This document shows, one piece after another, positions 11,775-21,651 of a DNA stretch of 64,000 nucleotides; within the stretch, counting starts at the first letter, position 1; every line of letters begins with the position of its first letter. The DNA lies in assembly GCF_945859705.1 (NCBI RefSeq), contig NC_079136.1:51350094-51414093 (forward strand), in the 5' to 3' direction. Source of the stretch: Episyrphus balteatus (lineage: Eukaryota; Arthropoda; Insecta; Diptera; Syrphidae). Both the position numbers and the translations under genes were made by a program. The notes under the pieces were generated by a model, which searched no databases, was not told where the DNA came from, and saw nothing but the letters and a program-made list of their open reading frames with translations.

Positions 11775-11803
11775 AATTAAAAACGCCATAAGAATTACAG
11801 TAG

Positions 11804-11856
11804 CTGACATTGGTCGCCAAATTGTCATGTTTTTACAATCTGGCGACCAATGTCAG
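11804..11856. repeat. 16 bp perfect hairpin
   Basis: CTGACATTGGTCGCCA at 11804-11819 pairs exactly with 11841-11856, with a 21 nt loop. It may be the core of a very small inverted-repeat element. No function is known. Confidence 0.75.
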
Positions 11857-11874
11857 TTCGGAAGATATTAGGCC

Positions 11875-11988
11875 TGTTCCAGACTTTTTGTGCACTAAAT
11901 TAGTAAGTCTGTCAAATTAATGAGAGTTGGGAGAGAATTCTTTCAGTAGGAAATAAAACTACGAAAGACTGCCAAAAAGTCTGGAACA
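11875..11988. mobile_element. 114 bp miniature inverted-repeat element
   Basis: TGTTCCAGACTTTTTG at 11875-11890 is repeated as its exact reverse complement at 11973-11988. The length and perfect 16 bp termini suggest a miniature element. I found no convincing target duplication, so the class is undetermined. Confidence 0.55.
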
Positions 11989-12597
11989 AGTTGAACACCA
12001 TTATACAATACGATTTCATATTTTATGCTTAATTCGATAAACATTAACACTTTTTTAATGCAAAAAACACGTAAACGCGATTCAATTTAAAAAAATCACT
12101 GCAATTTGATTTGTTTTCTTCTTTATTTATTTGTTTGACATACGTCAACTTTAAATTTGACAGAACTCATATTTCTGCCGGAAGAAATTCTTTGGGCTAA
12201 ATTTGCCAGGGTGGGGAAATTTTTTTCTCTCTCGTGAGCGCTCTCTTCTACACAATTTTTGAAATTGGGAACAGATTCTGACCAAAAATAACCAAATATT
12301 ACTAAATTCGGCAGCTGCAAACTGAGTGTGGAACGGACCTATTACATTTTTATGTGTACTGTGACATTTAGTACATTCGAGTTCTTGTTGCCAGGGTTGC
12401 CAGAATATTTCGAGGCAAGGAGCCGATTATGAAAAATCTTGGAGCCAAAAATTGCCGTTTTCAAAAATGAAAAAAAAACTCAAATAAATTTTGTGAAATG
12501 AGATTTTAATTTTTTTTTTTATTTTCAAATACCAAGCTTTTGTTTATCAGACTTAAATTATAATTATGTTTTTTTTTTTTCATTTTGTTGATTTATT
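11989..12597. other. no gene recognised
   Basis: A+T-rich sequence with AAGGAGCC-type words near 12417-12450 that recur at 12850-12955, suggesting an old repeat interrupted by the element at 12598. Confidence 0.4.
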
Positions 12598-12730
12598 CTG
12601 GGGTCGAACTACGGCATACGTTCGTTAACGTATGCTATGTGTCCCTATTTATTTCTACTGATTCAATAGAGAGAGCAGTAGTCAAAACGTTAACGTATAA
12701 TCGTAATCGTGTGCTGTGATTCGACCCCTG
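12598..12730. mobile_element. 133 bp miniature inverted-repeat element
   Basis: The left end CTGGGGTCGAACTACGGCA and right-end complement CAGGGGTCGAATCACAGCA match with a few changes, and CGTTAACGTAT words recur inside. It is palindromic overall. No target duplication could be assigned. Confidence 0.6.
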
Positions 12731-13783
12731 GTTTTCATGCTCATCTACGGGCGTAAAATTAAATTTTAATTGAAAATCAAATGAAAAATGTATGCAAATT
12801 GGTTGTCTGTTCACATTTTTGGTGAATTTTTGCTGTAAAATGCTTTGATTTTAGGAGCCTGAAATCGCCAAGTTCAAACTTAAAAGAGCCAAAATCCGAA
12901 AAAATCGAAAATCAAAATTTTAAGGAGCGAGTAAAAGTTCAAGGAGCCTGTTTGGCGATAAATAGCCGGCTCTGCGAGACTGTTTATTGCATCAAACAGA
13001 GAAATTATGTAGATGTGATTGAGGACTGGAGCAGCAAGGAGTCAGGCAGGTGTCTATGATTTTTTTTTTTAAATAATAGTGTCATAAAAACGTACCTAGA
13101 GTTACGTGGTTTTTGTCTGTGGCGGTGACTGTATAAAACAGCTCTGGTAATTATTAAGTATGTTTGAATGAAAGAAATTAAATGTCATTTAGAGCCAATC
13201 TTTCAATAGTCAGATGAACCTCAGATAGAGCTTAGCTTATTCCTAAAAATAAAAGTTTTTTTTTATATTGACATTTATTATTCTCATAGTGTAACCCGAC
13301 AAACAATTTTGGTTCTATAAAGCTTTACAGATGCAATTGTTGCTTTTGTAAAGCATTATAAAAGCAAAATTGTTAGTAGGGAACTGACGATTTAAAAATC
13401 AGGGCTTAAAATAATAACATTAAAAAAAATCAAAAATTCTTTTTTTTTTAATAAAAAAAAAAACAAGATCTAAATTTCTAAAAGAAGAAGCCATGGACTA
13501 TCCTAATCCAGTTCTTTAATAAACTGAATTGATAAATTTATCATTATTAAATTTAAATTATGAAAAGCTTTTTCATCGTAAAACAAAAAAAATTTTAAAA
13601 AGTGTTGTAGGTACTTGTTTTCAAAAAAAAAAAAAAAATATAAAAACTATTTTTCAAACGTTGTTTTTAACTATTTTAAGACAACGGAAATATTCTAAGA
13701 AAAATTATTGAAATTGATTTGAGTCGTTTAAGCCTAGTACGCAGCTAAAGCGAAACGAAATCTTCCATACAAAATTTCGTTAA
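12731..13783. other. no gene recognised
   Basis: This contains the recurring AGGAGCC words and, at 13727-13778, one CCTAGTACGCAGC...CGAAACGAAA motif. No coding or RNA gene was recognised. Confidence 0.45.
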
Positions 13784-13785
13784 TA

Positions 13786-14107
13786 TAGTGGGGCGGCTAA
13801 GCAACAAAATCGTGCACTTTGTGATAAAAGCGTGAAGTTAACATCGTTGGTAGTACTCAATATAAGAGTTATTTTGAGATATTGGGCCACCTTGTATTCA
13901 ATCCGGAAGGGTAGATATAAGAGTTTTTCTGTGTTGCACTCGCTTTGTTGCATATCATAGTATAGATAATGAAACATTTTTTTTGTAGGTATTTAAAACT
14001 AATACCAAAATGTACTCTTATATTGAGTACAACCAATTATGTAAATTTCATACTTTTATCACAAAGTGCACGATTGAGCTGTTTTTTAATGCTTAGCCGC
14101 CTCACTA
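13786..14107. mobile_element. TA-flanked miniature element (GGCGGCTAAGC ends)
   Basis: The left arm from 13786 (TAGTGGGGCGGCTAAGCA, then a CGTGCACTTTGTGATAAAAG segment) and the right arm ending 14107 are inverse complements over roughly 60 bp with small gaps. TA lies outside both ends (13784-13785, 14108-14109). About 320 bp long. A TA duplication suggests a Tc1/mariner-type mover. A degraded relative may lie at 52320-52405. Confidence 0.7.
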
Positions 14108-14109
14108 TA

Positions 14110-15569
14110 ACGAAATCTTGAACGAAATTAAATTTGTTTTGTTTTTGCTCAAAATAGAAAAAATTAAAAAATCTCGCCGAATGAACCAACTGATCTGATA
14201 TCATTACAAATTTCAAAAAATATGCTTCAAAATTGCTTCAACACTGAATATACAAATTTTCTACCTACTATTTTTAATAAGTATCTACTATCTACGTCTT
14301 ATGTCAAAGTTATTGAAAAATTTGTCTGGAGATCTCAAATATCTGAACTCGTTTAATAGGTTCAATAAAACTTAAGTGCACAGATAATCACACGTGTGTT
14401 AAATTAAATAATACATGTCGTTTCTTATCAATGGAAAATCATTTTTCTTTTATTGCATAAACAAATTTTAAACCAATATTATATTACTCAACTTAATAAT
14501 AAAACAAGCAACTGACAGACATTAAGGTCTAAGATCAAAATTTATAAATTCCGCCTTTAAATTTAAATAAAATTAATAAAGCTTTAAGATGCTTCCTATC
14601 TCTGAAGTGGTTGAAACAGTTATACGTATGTACCTATACAATTAAATCTTGGCTATTGTTATGTATTGTGTCCTAGTTTAATTGTATAATTTAATTATGG
14701 TAGTTACGCATCGCAATAAAAAATGTATGTAATTAGAAATTGCACATGTAACAGCTTGATAAGAATGATTCTTCAAATGCAAATAGGTTTTATTTTTGAA
14801 ATAAAAATAATATTTGAAACTAGTATAAACCAACATTTTTGGGGTTTTAATAAATTGGATGCTTATGAATCATTTTTTGTAATCTAAGTAATGATACTAT
14901 GTTAGACATGTGAGAGTGGAGTGATAATAAGCTAGCGTTTTATGTTAAATTGAGACAAATATTAGATGATATAAAATTGACAAATAAAAAAGATGACTTT
15001 GGCTGACCCTTTTATGAATCTGAAGTAGTGACACATAGTGATGAATTAAATTAAATCTCTCTAAAAAAATTATACTTTTTGGTGCAAAATTATTTTAATC
15101 AAAGCTACAAAAGAGATTGAAACAAATTGAAAAAAGACAAATGAGCTGTGAATGCAGTTCAAAAACTTCAAGTAACACTAATCGAGAAATAGAGAAAATT
15201 AAATGATTTCCAAATGATGTCTTTTAAAAGATTACATTCAACAACCAATGTTTTATTTTATGTATTTATTACATAATTTGCCAGTTAAACAAAATTTAGA
15301 ATCAATTTTCAAGTTGAAATATAAAAGTTCACGGTGGCGTATGTGGAACATTTTTTATTGACACAATTTAATGAGATGACTTTGAAATAATAGTGCAATG
15401 TGGACTAATACAACTATGTATGTAAGTTCTTAGCAGAAAACATACATACATACATAACCTCTTTTAAAAACAATGATGAAATCTGTCGCGCTACGGAACA
15501 AATAGCAAATTCTAGTTTAAATAATCCAATAACATTTATTTCTTCTTTCAAATTTTTGAAATTGTTTTA
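14110..15569. other. no gene recognised
   Basis: A+T-rich unique-looking sequence. It holds a short ACAT microsatellite near 15441-15456. No exon could be supported. Confidence 0.5.
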
Positions 15570-17106
15570 AATACATATCGCGACCTTAGGACAACAAGGT
15601 TCTAACTGACATTTTTTCCAAAATTGAGTTATATATTGCATAGCCGGCATCCAAATTTGGCTATCTCTTTCCGTTTATGAAATAACTCATAAAATTGAAG
15701 CCAACAAGGTTCTATCTACGAACACTAAATATGAATTTAAGTTCACAAAGTTCTAATTGCCAGATAGAACCTTTTGCCTTAAAAAACAAAAAATATTTCG
15801 TAGATAGAACCTAGTTGAATTTTACGTCGTAAATAGAACCTTATTGTTGTAAATGAATATTTAAACATATCATCATTAGAAAATAGTACTCCTTGGAATT
15901 ACTGGTATTACAATACCCAGTGCAATACCTACATTACTAAATATGTAATATGAAATTAGTGCTGTGAATTCAATTTAAATTGTTAAAAAATGCTGTGAAC
16001 TTATTTAATTTTTACTTATGTACATGAAACTTCATCCTGTCTGTTTTTTCTTTTATAACACTGCACACAAGGTTTTGGATGAATAAACTATACAATGCTT
16101 TTCCAAGGATTTTTGGTGTGTTGAACTCGAATCCGGGGTCAGAAATATTCTATTATTCAGCTCTAGTTTTTGCCATTGCCATTAGAAAAAGGAAAAAAAC
16201 GTTTTTTAGCTGATAGCTCTGGTCAACAAAGTTTGACTATTTTTATTATGAATAAACCAAACTAATACTTTTCCAATAATTTTTGGTGTGCCCAACTCGA
16301 GTCAGATATATTCTCTCGGTCTTAGTTCTTGAAATATTGCCGTTAGAATTTGCAAAAAAAAACGTGTTTTGGCTGTTTTTAAGGTTATGCTATGATGTAA
16401 TGTACCTTTTGTCAGCATAATTTTTAACGGTTTCTAAGAACTATTATTTTTTTTATTTGAAAATCAGTTTAAATATTTCCGATATCAATTTTATTTTCCA
16501 AGATATCTTAAGTTTAAGTACGTGAGTTTTGGCTTATTTTATCAATAACGTTATTTCAAACTGCAGTAACTTCAAATTAAAATATCTCGGATTATAAAAA
16601 AAACATCGCAAAGATTTAAACAGATTTTTAAAGTAGAAAAGCAATTCTTATACAAACCTTCACAAAAAGTGTTGAAAAAAATTCCCTCATATTGCAGCAT
16701 AGATTCAGAAACAGTTGCTTTTGCATTTTCTAACGGTAATATTAAAAAAACGGGAGCTGATAGAATGTTTCTGAATTCTGATTCGAGTTCAGCATACCAA
16801 AAACCTTTGGAAAAGTATTGTTTGGTTAATTCCCTAAACAAACAAAGTTCTATCTGAAAAACTAAATTCCTTACCGTGGCGCAAAGTTCTATCTGGTAAT
16901 TAGAACCTTCTTGTCCTACGTTTATTTACCTTATCGTTGAGCAACAAAGTTCTATCGATTTTTTTAATTATAAATTATTGATTAACTATTCTTTATAGTT
17001 TTTATTGCATTAATGCAACAAAATCCATGAAACAATATAATGTAAAAATTGAAGAACATGTTTAGAATCAAGTTTTGGTTTAAAAGTTATACACGATGAA
17101 ATATTA

Positions 17107-19136
17107 ATGATGAAGCTAAAGCAGTTGTAAGTAAAAAGAAAATGGCTTTCAAAGCTTGGTCGAAGTGCCCCTATAATAATACAGAGCAAAAGTCACGCCT
17201 CGAAGTGGAATACAGAAACTGCAAGAAAGAAGCGAAGAAGATATGTGCCCAAATTCAAGCCAAGAATACGGAAGACCTATATCGGGAGCTAGATGAAATT
17301 TCTACCCCGACTGCTGGTGCTATTCAAGAGCTACGACAAAACGTGAATAAGGGCGCAACCATTTTCAAAATAGCCGCTCAAAGAAGAAGAAATGCTCAGG
17401 AGATCTGTTCGCCGAAGTTTATTAACAATGCTCAAGGCCAACTACTTGTGGAAAATGACGAAATCCTCCACAGGTGGCGACAGTACTGTGACGAACTTCT
17501 AAATGAACAATTTCCAAGGCTACACTTTCCAATAGCTTCACCTAACTTAAGCGAAGTATCCGATGTCACAGTCGAAGAAGTTAGTGAGGCTGTAAAATAC
17601 TCCAAAAAGGGAAAAGCTGTTGGGCCAGACGAAATACCCTCAGAGTTTTGGAAAAAGATGGGAGACATCGGGTCTAGATGGCTCATGGTTCTTGTTTCCA
17701 AGCTTATACGAGGTGATCGAATGCCTAATCAATGGAGGGAAAGTTACCTTCTTCCAATATACAAAGGAAAGGGTGATACTCGAAGCTGTGATAATTACCG
17801 TTCGATTAAGCTGATGTCACACACCATGAAGATCGTTGAGCGAGTCTTGGGTAGCCGACTGCGAAAAATAATAAGGCTATCTGATGACCAGTGCGGGTTT
17901 GTTGCGGGTAAATCAACCACAGATGCAATCCAGAGTATAAGAATCATTATGGAAAAACATCGAGATTCCTTGGAGGATTTGCATGTGGTATTGGTTGATT
18001 TTGAAAAAGCATTCGATCGACAACCACGAGATCTGATATGGGTGGCCCTCAGACAACAAGGAGTTCCGGAAACCTATGTGCGGATAATTATGGACATGTA
18101 TGATGGAGCAGTTACTAAAGTAAGATGTGCAGCTGGAGTCACCGAAGAATTCGAAATCACAGTAGGTGTACACCAGGGAAGCGTCTTGAGTCCTCTGCTC
18201 TTTATTACCGTTCTTGATTACCTGCTTGAAGGCAAAGTGACGGACCCAAAAGTGCATCAGTTATTCTTTGCTGACGATGGAGCCATCATAAGTGAAGACC
18301 CGATATCCCTGCAACGAGCACTTGATGTATGGGTGGATGTTCTAGAAGGTAATGGATACCGCATAAGCGCGAGAAAGACAGAATACCTATGCTGCCCATT
18401 TTCTGATCCACACAGGCCTATTCCTGACATTTATTTGAATGGTGTAGTGCTTCCCAAGTGTGAAAAGTTTAAATATCTGGGGTCTATGATAAATAAAGAA
18501 GGTACTTGTGATGACGATATCAATCATCGCGTAAGCGTAGGGTGGATGAAGTGGCGGGAAAATTCTGCCATCTTCTGTGATCGAAAAATGCCCCCTAAGC
18601 TGAAAGGAAGACTCTACACCGCAGTTGTGCGTCCAGCACTCACATACGGTTCACAATGTTGGACAATGTACAAAAAGTATGAGAGTAAGTTAACGGCAGC
18701 TGAGATGAAGATGCTTCGTATGACAGCAGGAGTAACAAAGCTTGATAGAATTAGAAGTACGAAGATCCGAGGAAGCCTTCATGTTAAAAACACCATCTCC
18801 CAAAAAATTGAACACGACCGACTCAGTTGGTATTGCCATGTTCAAAGGAGAGATCCTGAGCACCCCGTCAAAAAAGCAATATCATACAACGTTCCAACAC
18901 GAAATAGAAAGAAAGGTAGGCCTAAAAACTCCTGGTACAAGCAAATGCAAAACCACCAGCATTCACTTGGCCTTAGAAATGGAACAATACAAAACCGGGA
19001 GGCTTGCCGCCGATTTCTGAGGTCAACCCGGCGAACCCCACAGGCGGATCACTAGTGTGAAGCAGTTACGTGGGATAGTTATGATCCCCTCGACATCGAG
19101 ATCATAACAGCGCCGAGAAAAAGGAAGAAGAAGAAG
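17107..19136 (+). mobile_element. 5'-truncated RTE-type non-LTR retrotransposon
   Basis: A 2,030 bp insertion between perfect 16 bp duplications. The frame is open from the very first bases (17109), so truncation happened inside the ORF and removed the endonuclease. After the TAG stop at 19053 there are about 80 nt of 3' untranslated sequence and a GAA tail. The short 3' end, simple-repeat tail and protein motifs support the RTE clade. Confidence 0.92.
17142..19055 (+). CDS. RTE retrotransposon reverse transcriptase, N-terminally truncated
   Basis: A 637-codon frame from the first ATG; the frame is open a further 11 codons upstream to the insertion junction, so this ATG is arbitrary. In order: a lysine-rich linker with ENDEILHRWRQYCDELLN, GPDEIPSEFWK, reverse transcriptase blocks YRSIKLMSHTMKI and QCGFVAGKSTTDAI, LVDFEKAFD with catalytic Asp at residue 286, GVHQGSVLSPLLF, and FADD at residues 376-379. 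The C-terminal part continues with EFKYLGSMI-like, VRPALTYGSQCW, KMLRM and LSWYCHVQRRDPE segments. Full RTE proteins also carry an N-terminal APE-type endonuclease, absent here. In such elements the enzyme copies the RNA at a nicked target. The palm residues are intact, but the copy is unlikely to move by itself. Confidence 0.9.
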   Translation: MAFKAWSKCPYNNTEQKSRLEVEYRNCKKEAKKICAQIQAKNTEDLYRELDEISTPTAGAIQELRQNVNKGATIFKIAAQRRRNAQEICSPKFINNAQGQLLVENDEILHRWRQYCDELLNEQFPRLHFPIASPNLSEVSDVTVEEVSEAVKYSKKGKAVGPDEIPSEFWKKMGDIGSRWLMVLVSKLIRGDRMPNQWRESYLLPIYKGKGDTRSCDNYRSIKLMSHTMKIVERVLGSRLRKIIRLSDDQCGFVAGKSTTDAIQSIRIIMEKHRDSLEDLHVVLVDFEKAFDRQPRDLIWVALRQQGVPETYVRIIMDMYDGAVTKVRCAAGVTEEFEITVGVHQGSVLSPLLFITVLDYLLEGKVTDPKVHQLFFADDGAIISEDPISLQRALDVWVDVLEGNGYRISARKTEYLCCPFSDPHRPIPDIYLNGVVLPKCEKFKYLGSMINKEGTCDDDINHRVSVGWMKWRENSAIFCDRKMPPKLKGRLYTAVVRPALTYGSQCWTMYKKYESKLTAAEMKMLRMTAGVTKLDRIRSTKIRGSLHVKNTISQKIEHDRLSWYCHVQRRDPEHPVKKAISYNVPTRNRKKGRPKNSWYKQMQNHQHSLGLRNGTIQNREACRRFLRSTRRTPQADH

Positions 19137-19222
19137 ACACGATGAAATATTACATCTTCGTTTTCTCTAAAGTGATAAGAGTGCAGATAGAACCTTCTTG
19201 TCCTAAGGTCGCGATATGTATT

Positions 19223-19786
19223 ATTGGATACAAATAATTATTATCCAATCAAAATAGACAACAAACAGTACAATAAATGATTACTCAATCAAAAACAAAT
19301 CTATTAAAGTAGGTATCTACATATGTATTTATTTTTAGAAAAATAAAATAATACAACTTTGAGACGAGAATTAAAGTAATTCTGATTCAAGCTAAAACAC
19401 ACGCTGGCGCTGCTGTCGGAAGCGGGCACGGGCGGGGCGGCGCCTTATTTAATTGGCCTTTAGCCCTTAACTAGTTATAACAATCATTCATTTGAGACAA
19501 ATAAAATGATCGTGGCTCAATTTTATTCAAATGTAAACAATAACAAACAATCACATGGTTGTGATGCTTTATTACTCCCGTTTTGCCTTTACGTACATAG
19601 TTACATTATATCCAGTAAAAATGAGAGTATCTGCCCCCAAAACTATGACTTGAATCTGTATCTTCTTACTCGCAATTCATTTTCCGGTTTTCATTTAAAA
19701 TCTTTTTCAATTCGTCACTTTAAAGTCAATAATAATAGATTTTATTTTGGTTGAGTGAAACTTCATGAATGGTATGAATTGGTCAA
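19223..19786. other. no gene recognised; G+C-rich patch
   Basis: Mostly A+T-rich, but 19399-19443 is abruptly G+C- and CpG-rich (GCGGGCACGGGCGGGGCGG and similar). The downstream short frame is not recognisable. Confidence 0.45.
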
Positions 19787-19794
19787 CGTGTTCA

Positions 19795-20638
19795 GGGATC
19801 GGGTCAAAATTCTGGCTTCAAAATTCTGCTTTTCAAAATTCTGCTTTTTTAACGAAAATTCTGTTTTTCAAAATTCTGTTTTTTTTTTCTATTCTGCTTT
19901 TCAAAATTCTGCTTTTTAAAATTCTGCTTTTTAAAATTCTGCTTTTCAAAATTCTGCCATTATTATACTTAACCAAAAAAAATCTGCCAATTCTGTTTTT
20001 TTTTTTTTATAGCATATGCGTTGACTAAAGAAAAATACACCTCATTAATGTAATTGAAAATTGGTACTTTCCTAAATTTTTTTGTTTAAGTGTCGCAAAT
20101 ATTTTTTAAAATGCATGGATTGATTTTCTTTAAATAAATTCTATAAATTATTGGAACCGATGTTGTTTGATACAAAATATTCCTTTTCTTATTCAAATTT
20201 TTGAATATTCATCTTTATTTGATAAATTAAAAAATTTTGAATTATTTTCGGAAGTTTTTAGTATTAAAAACCTTTTCTTAATATTTTCAAATTTATTCAT
20301 TTATAAAACAAAAATTTATATGCATTCAAAGAATGACAAATTACTAGGGTAAGTAATCAAATAAGCAGATCATTTTTCAAGAAGATGATTTTACAGAATT
20401 CTGCAACAAAATTAAAAAAGGGTTTGGAAAATGTTAAAAAGCGCTCGCTTTTTAACATTTTCCAAACCCTTTTTTAATTTTTTGCAGAATTTTGAAAAAC
20501 AGAATTATGAAAAGCAGAATTTTGAAAAACAGAATTTTGAAAAACAGAATTTTGAAAATCAGAATTTTGAAAGCAGAATTTTGAAAGCAGAATTTTGACA
20601 AAAGAATTTTGACCCCGGCAGAATTTTGACCCCAACCC
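19795..20638. mobile_element. foldback element, copy 1
   Basis: The left arm (19795-20010) consists of tandem units of about 15-16 bp around GCTTTTCAAAATTCT. The right arm (20482-20638) holds the same units in inverse orientation. Outer ends are GGG...GGGTCAAAATTCTG and its complement. The 8 bp CGTGTTCA flanks both sides (19787-19794, 20639-20646). Terminal arms built of short tandem repeats are the hallmark of foldback elements. The centre matches the second copy at 37529-38177 in opposite orientation. No coding capacity. Confidence 0.85.
20408..20481. repeat. 36 bp perfect palindrome
   Basis: Arms 20408-20443 and 20446-20481 pair at every position with a 2 nt spacer (centre AGCGCTCGCT). 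It lies at the inner edge of the right foldback arm and has no counterpart in copy 2. Confidence 0.9.
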
Positions 20639-20646
20639 CGTGTTCA

Positions 20647-21189
20647 CTCTCAAAAGAAAAACTGAGGTAAAAATCCATTTTTTTTTTTTTTAAGTAACAC
20701 GTCAGGGAGTCAACGGCTTGACTGACTTTGTTGACCACATGACCGTATAGTCCTAGTTAAAGTTGTGCCTAATTTATAAAAGAGCCCACATTGCATTAAG
20801 TTTCTCGTTACTCATATCAAATTTTATCATTATACTATCATAATAAAGAGCTAAAAAGTTTTCAGTGAGAATTTAAATGTTGTGTTTATAAATTTTTTAT
20901 CTTTTGAGTTTATTTATATCTTTACTTTGAAAAAATGGCTAAAAAGGCTCTCTCTGCATTTCTTTATGCAATTGTATTTATTTCATATTTAATTTGAAAC
21001 CAACAAAATGTTGAAAAAACATTTCAGAAAAGTGGTTTACTTTTATAAATCAAAGTATTTTGAAAAGTTTTACCTGATGATGTCTTATTCAATATGATAC
21101 CTGAAACTTGTTTTGGGTTGTTCAAATTCAAAAATTTAGACAAAAGGGTTTTGCTTTTATACTCAATTAATTTATTCTATTTGAGAGCA
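20647..21189. other. no gene recognised
   Basis: A+T-rich. A TTTATAAAAGAG word near 20774-20785 resembles a TATA box, but no convincing initiator or downstream frame follows. Confidence 0.4.
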
Positions 21190-21651
21190 AAACAGCAAAA
21201 ATAAAATGCACGACTGGGTCGCACGAACTTGCTCTTAGAGTTAAAGTTGCTTAAATTTTTAAGACTTTTTATATAGAAATTTGGAAAAAAAAACAAAATT
21301 CGTTTTTGAAAAAAAAAATAAAATAAAATCTGAAATCAAATTGCCCTCCAAAGTAAGTATGCAGTTTTGATTGATATATTAAGATGCATTTTTAGAAAAA
21401 AAAATGTTCAAAATCGTTAGAGCCGTTTTTTAAAATACTAATTTTTTATAAATAATTTTTTGGAAAAAAAGTTTTAAAATAAAATTGGTATGCCATTTTG
21501 TAGAAATTACTAATCAACATCTTACAACAAAATTTCAAAAAAATTCAATGTCCCATTTTCGAAAATTTGATTTTTCAAAAAAAATTTTCAAATTTTTTTT
21601 AAAAATCCAAAACTTATTTTTTTGGAAATTTAATTCTTGGTTCATATTTAA

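Larger units (their letters stand above)
17091..19152. repeat. 16 bp target-site duplication of RTE insertion
   Basis: ACACGATGAAATATTA occurs at 17091-17106 and 19137-19152, flanking the RTE copy exactly. Confidence 0.92.
15570..19222. mobile_element. composite inverted-terminal element with AAGGTTCTAT-type motifs
   Basis: 38 bp inverted ends at 15570-15607 and 19185-19222 (AATACATATCGCGACCTTAG...) differ at only two positions. Inside are many GTTCTATC/GATAGAAC motifs in both orientations (near 15708, 15747, 15762, 15803, 15831, 16846, 16884, 16901, 16950, 19187). A block at about 16090-16350 is inverted relative to 16640-16835, so much of the element folds back. A recent RTE insertion (17107-19136) supplies over half the length; without it the element is about 1.6 kb. 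No transposase was found and the superfamily is unresolved. Confidence 0.7.

Noticed and set aside
17432..18257. Antisense frames in the RTE ORF
   Set aside because: Mirror frames of the reverse transcriptase gene; no independent support.
20408..20481. Palindrome as a transcription terminator or microRNA precursor
   Set aside because: It lies in a foldback element arm, is A+T-rich and perfectly paired with a 2 nt loop; no gene ends nearby.
20774..20785. TTTATAAAAGAG as a promoter
   Set aside because: No initiator at the right spacing and no downstream exon; TATA-like words are frequent in this A+T-rich DNA.
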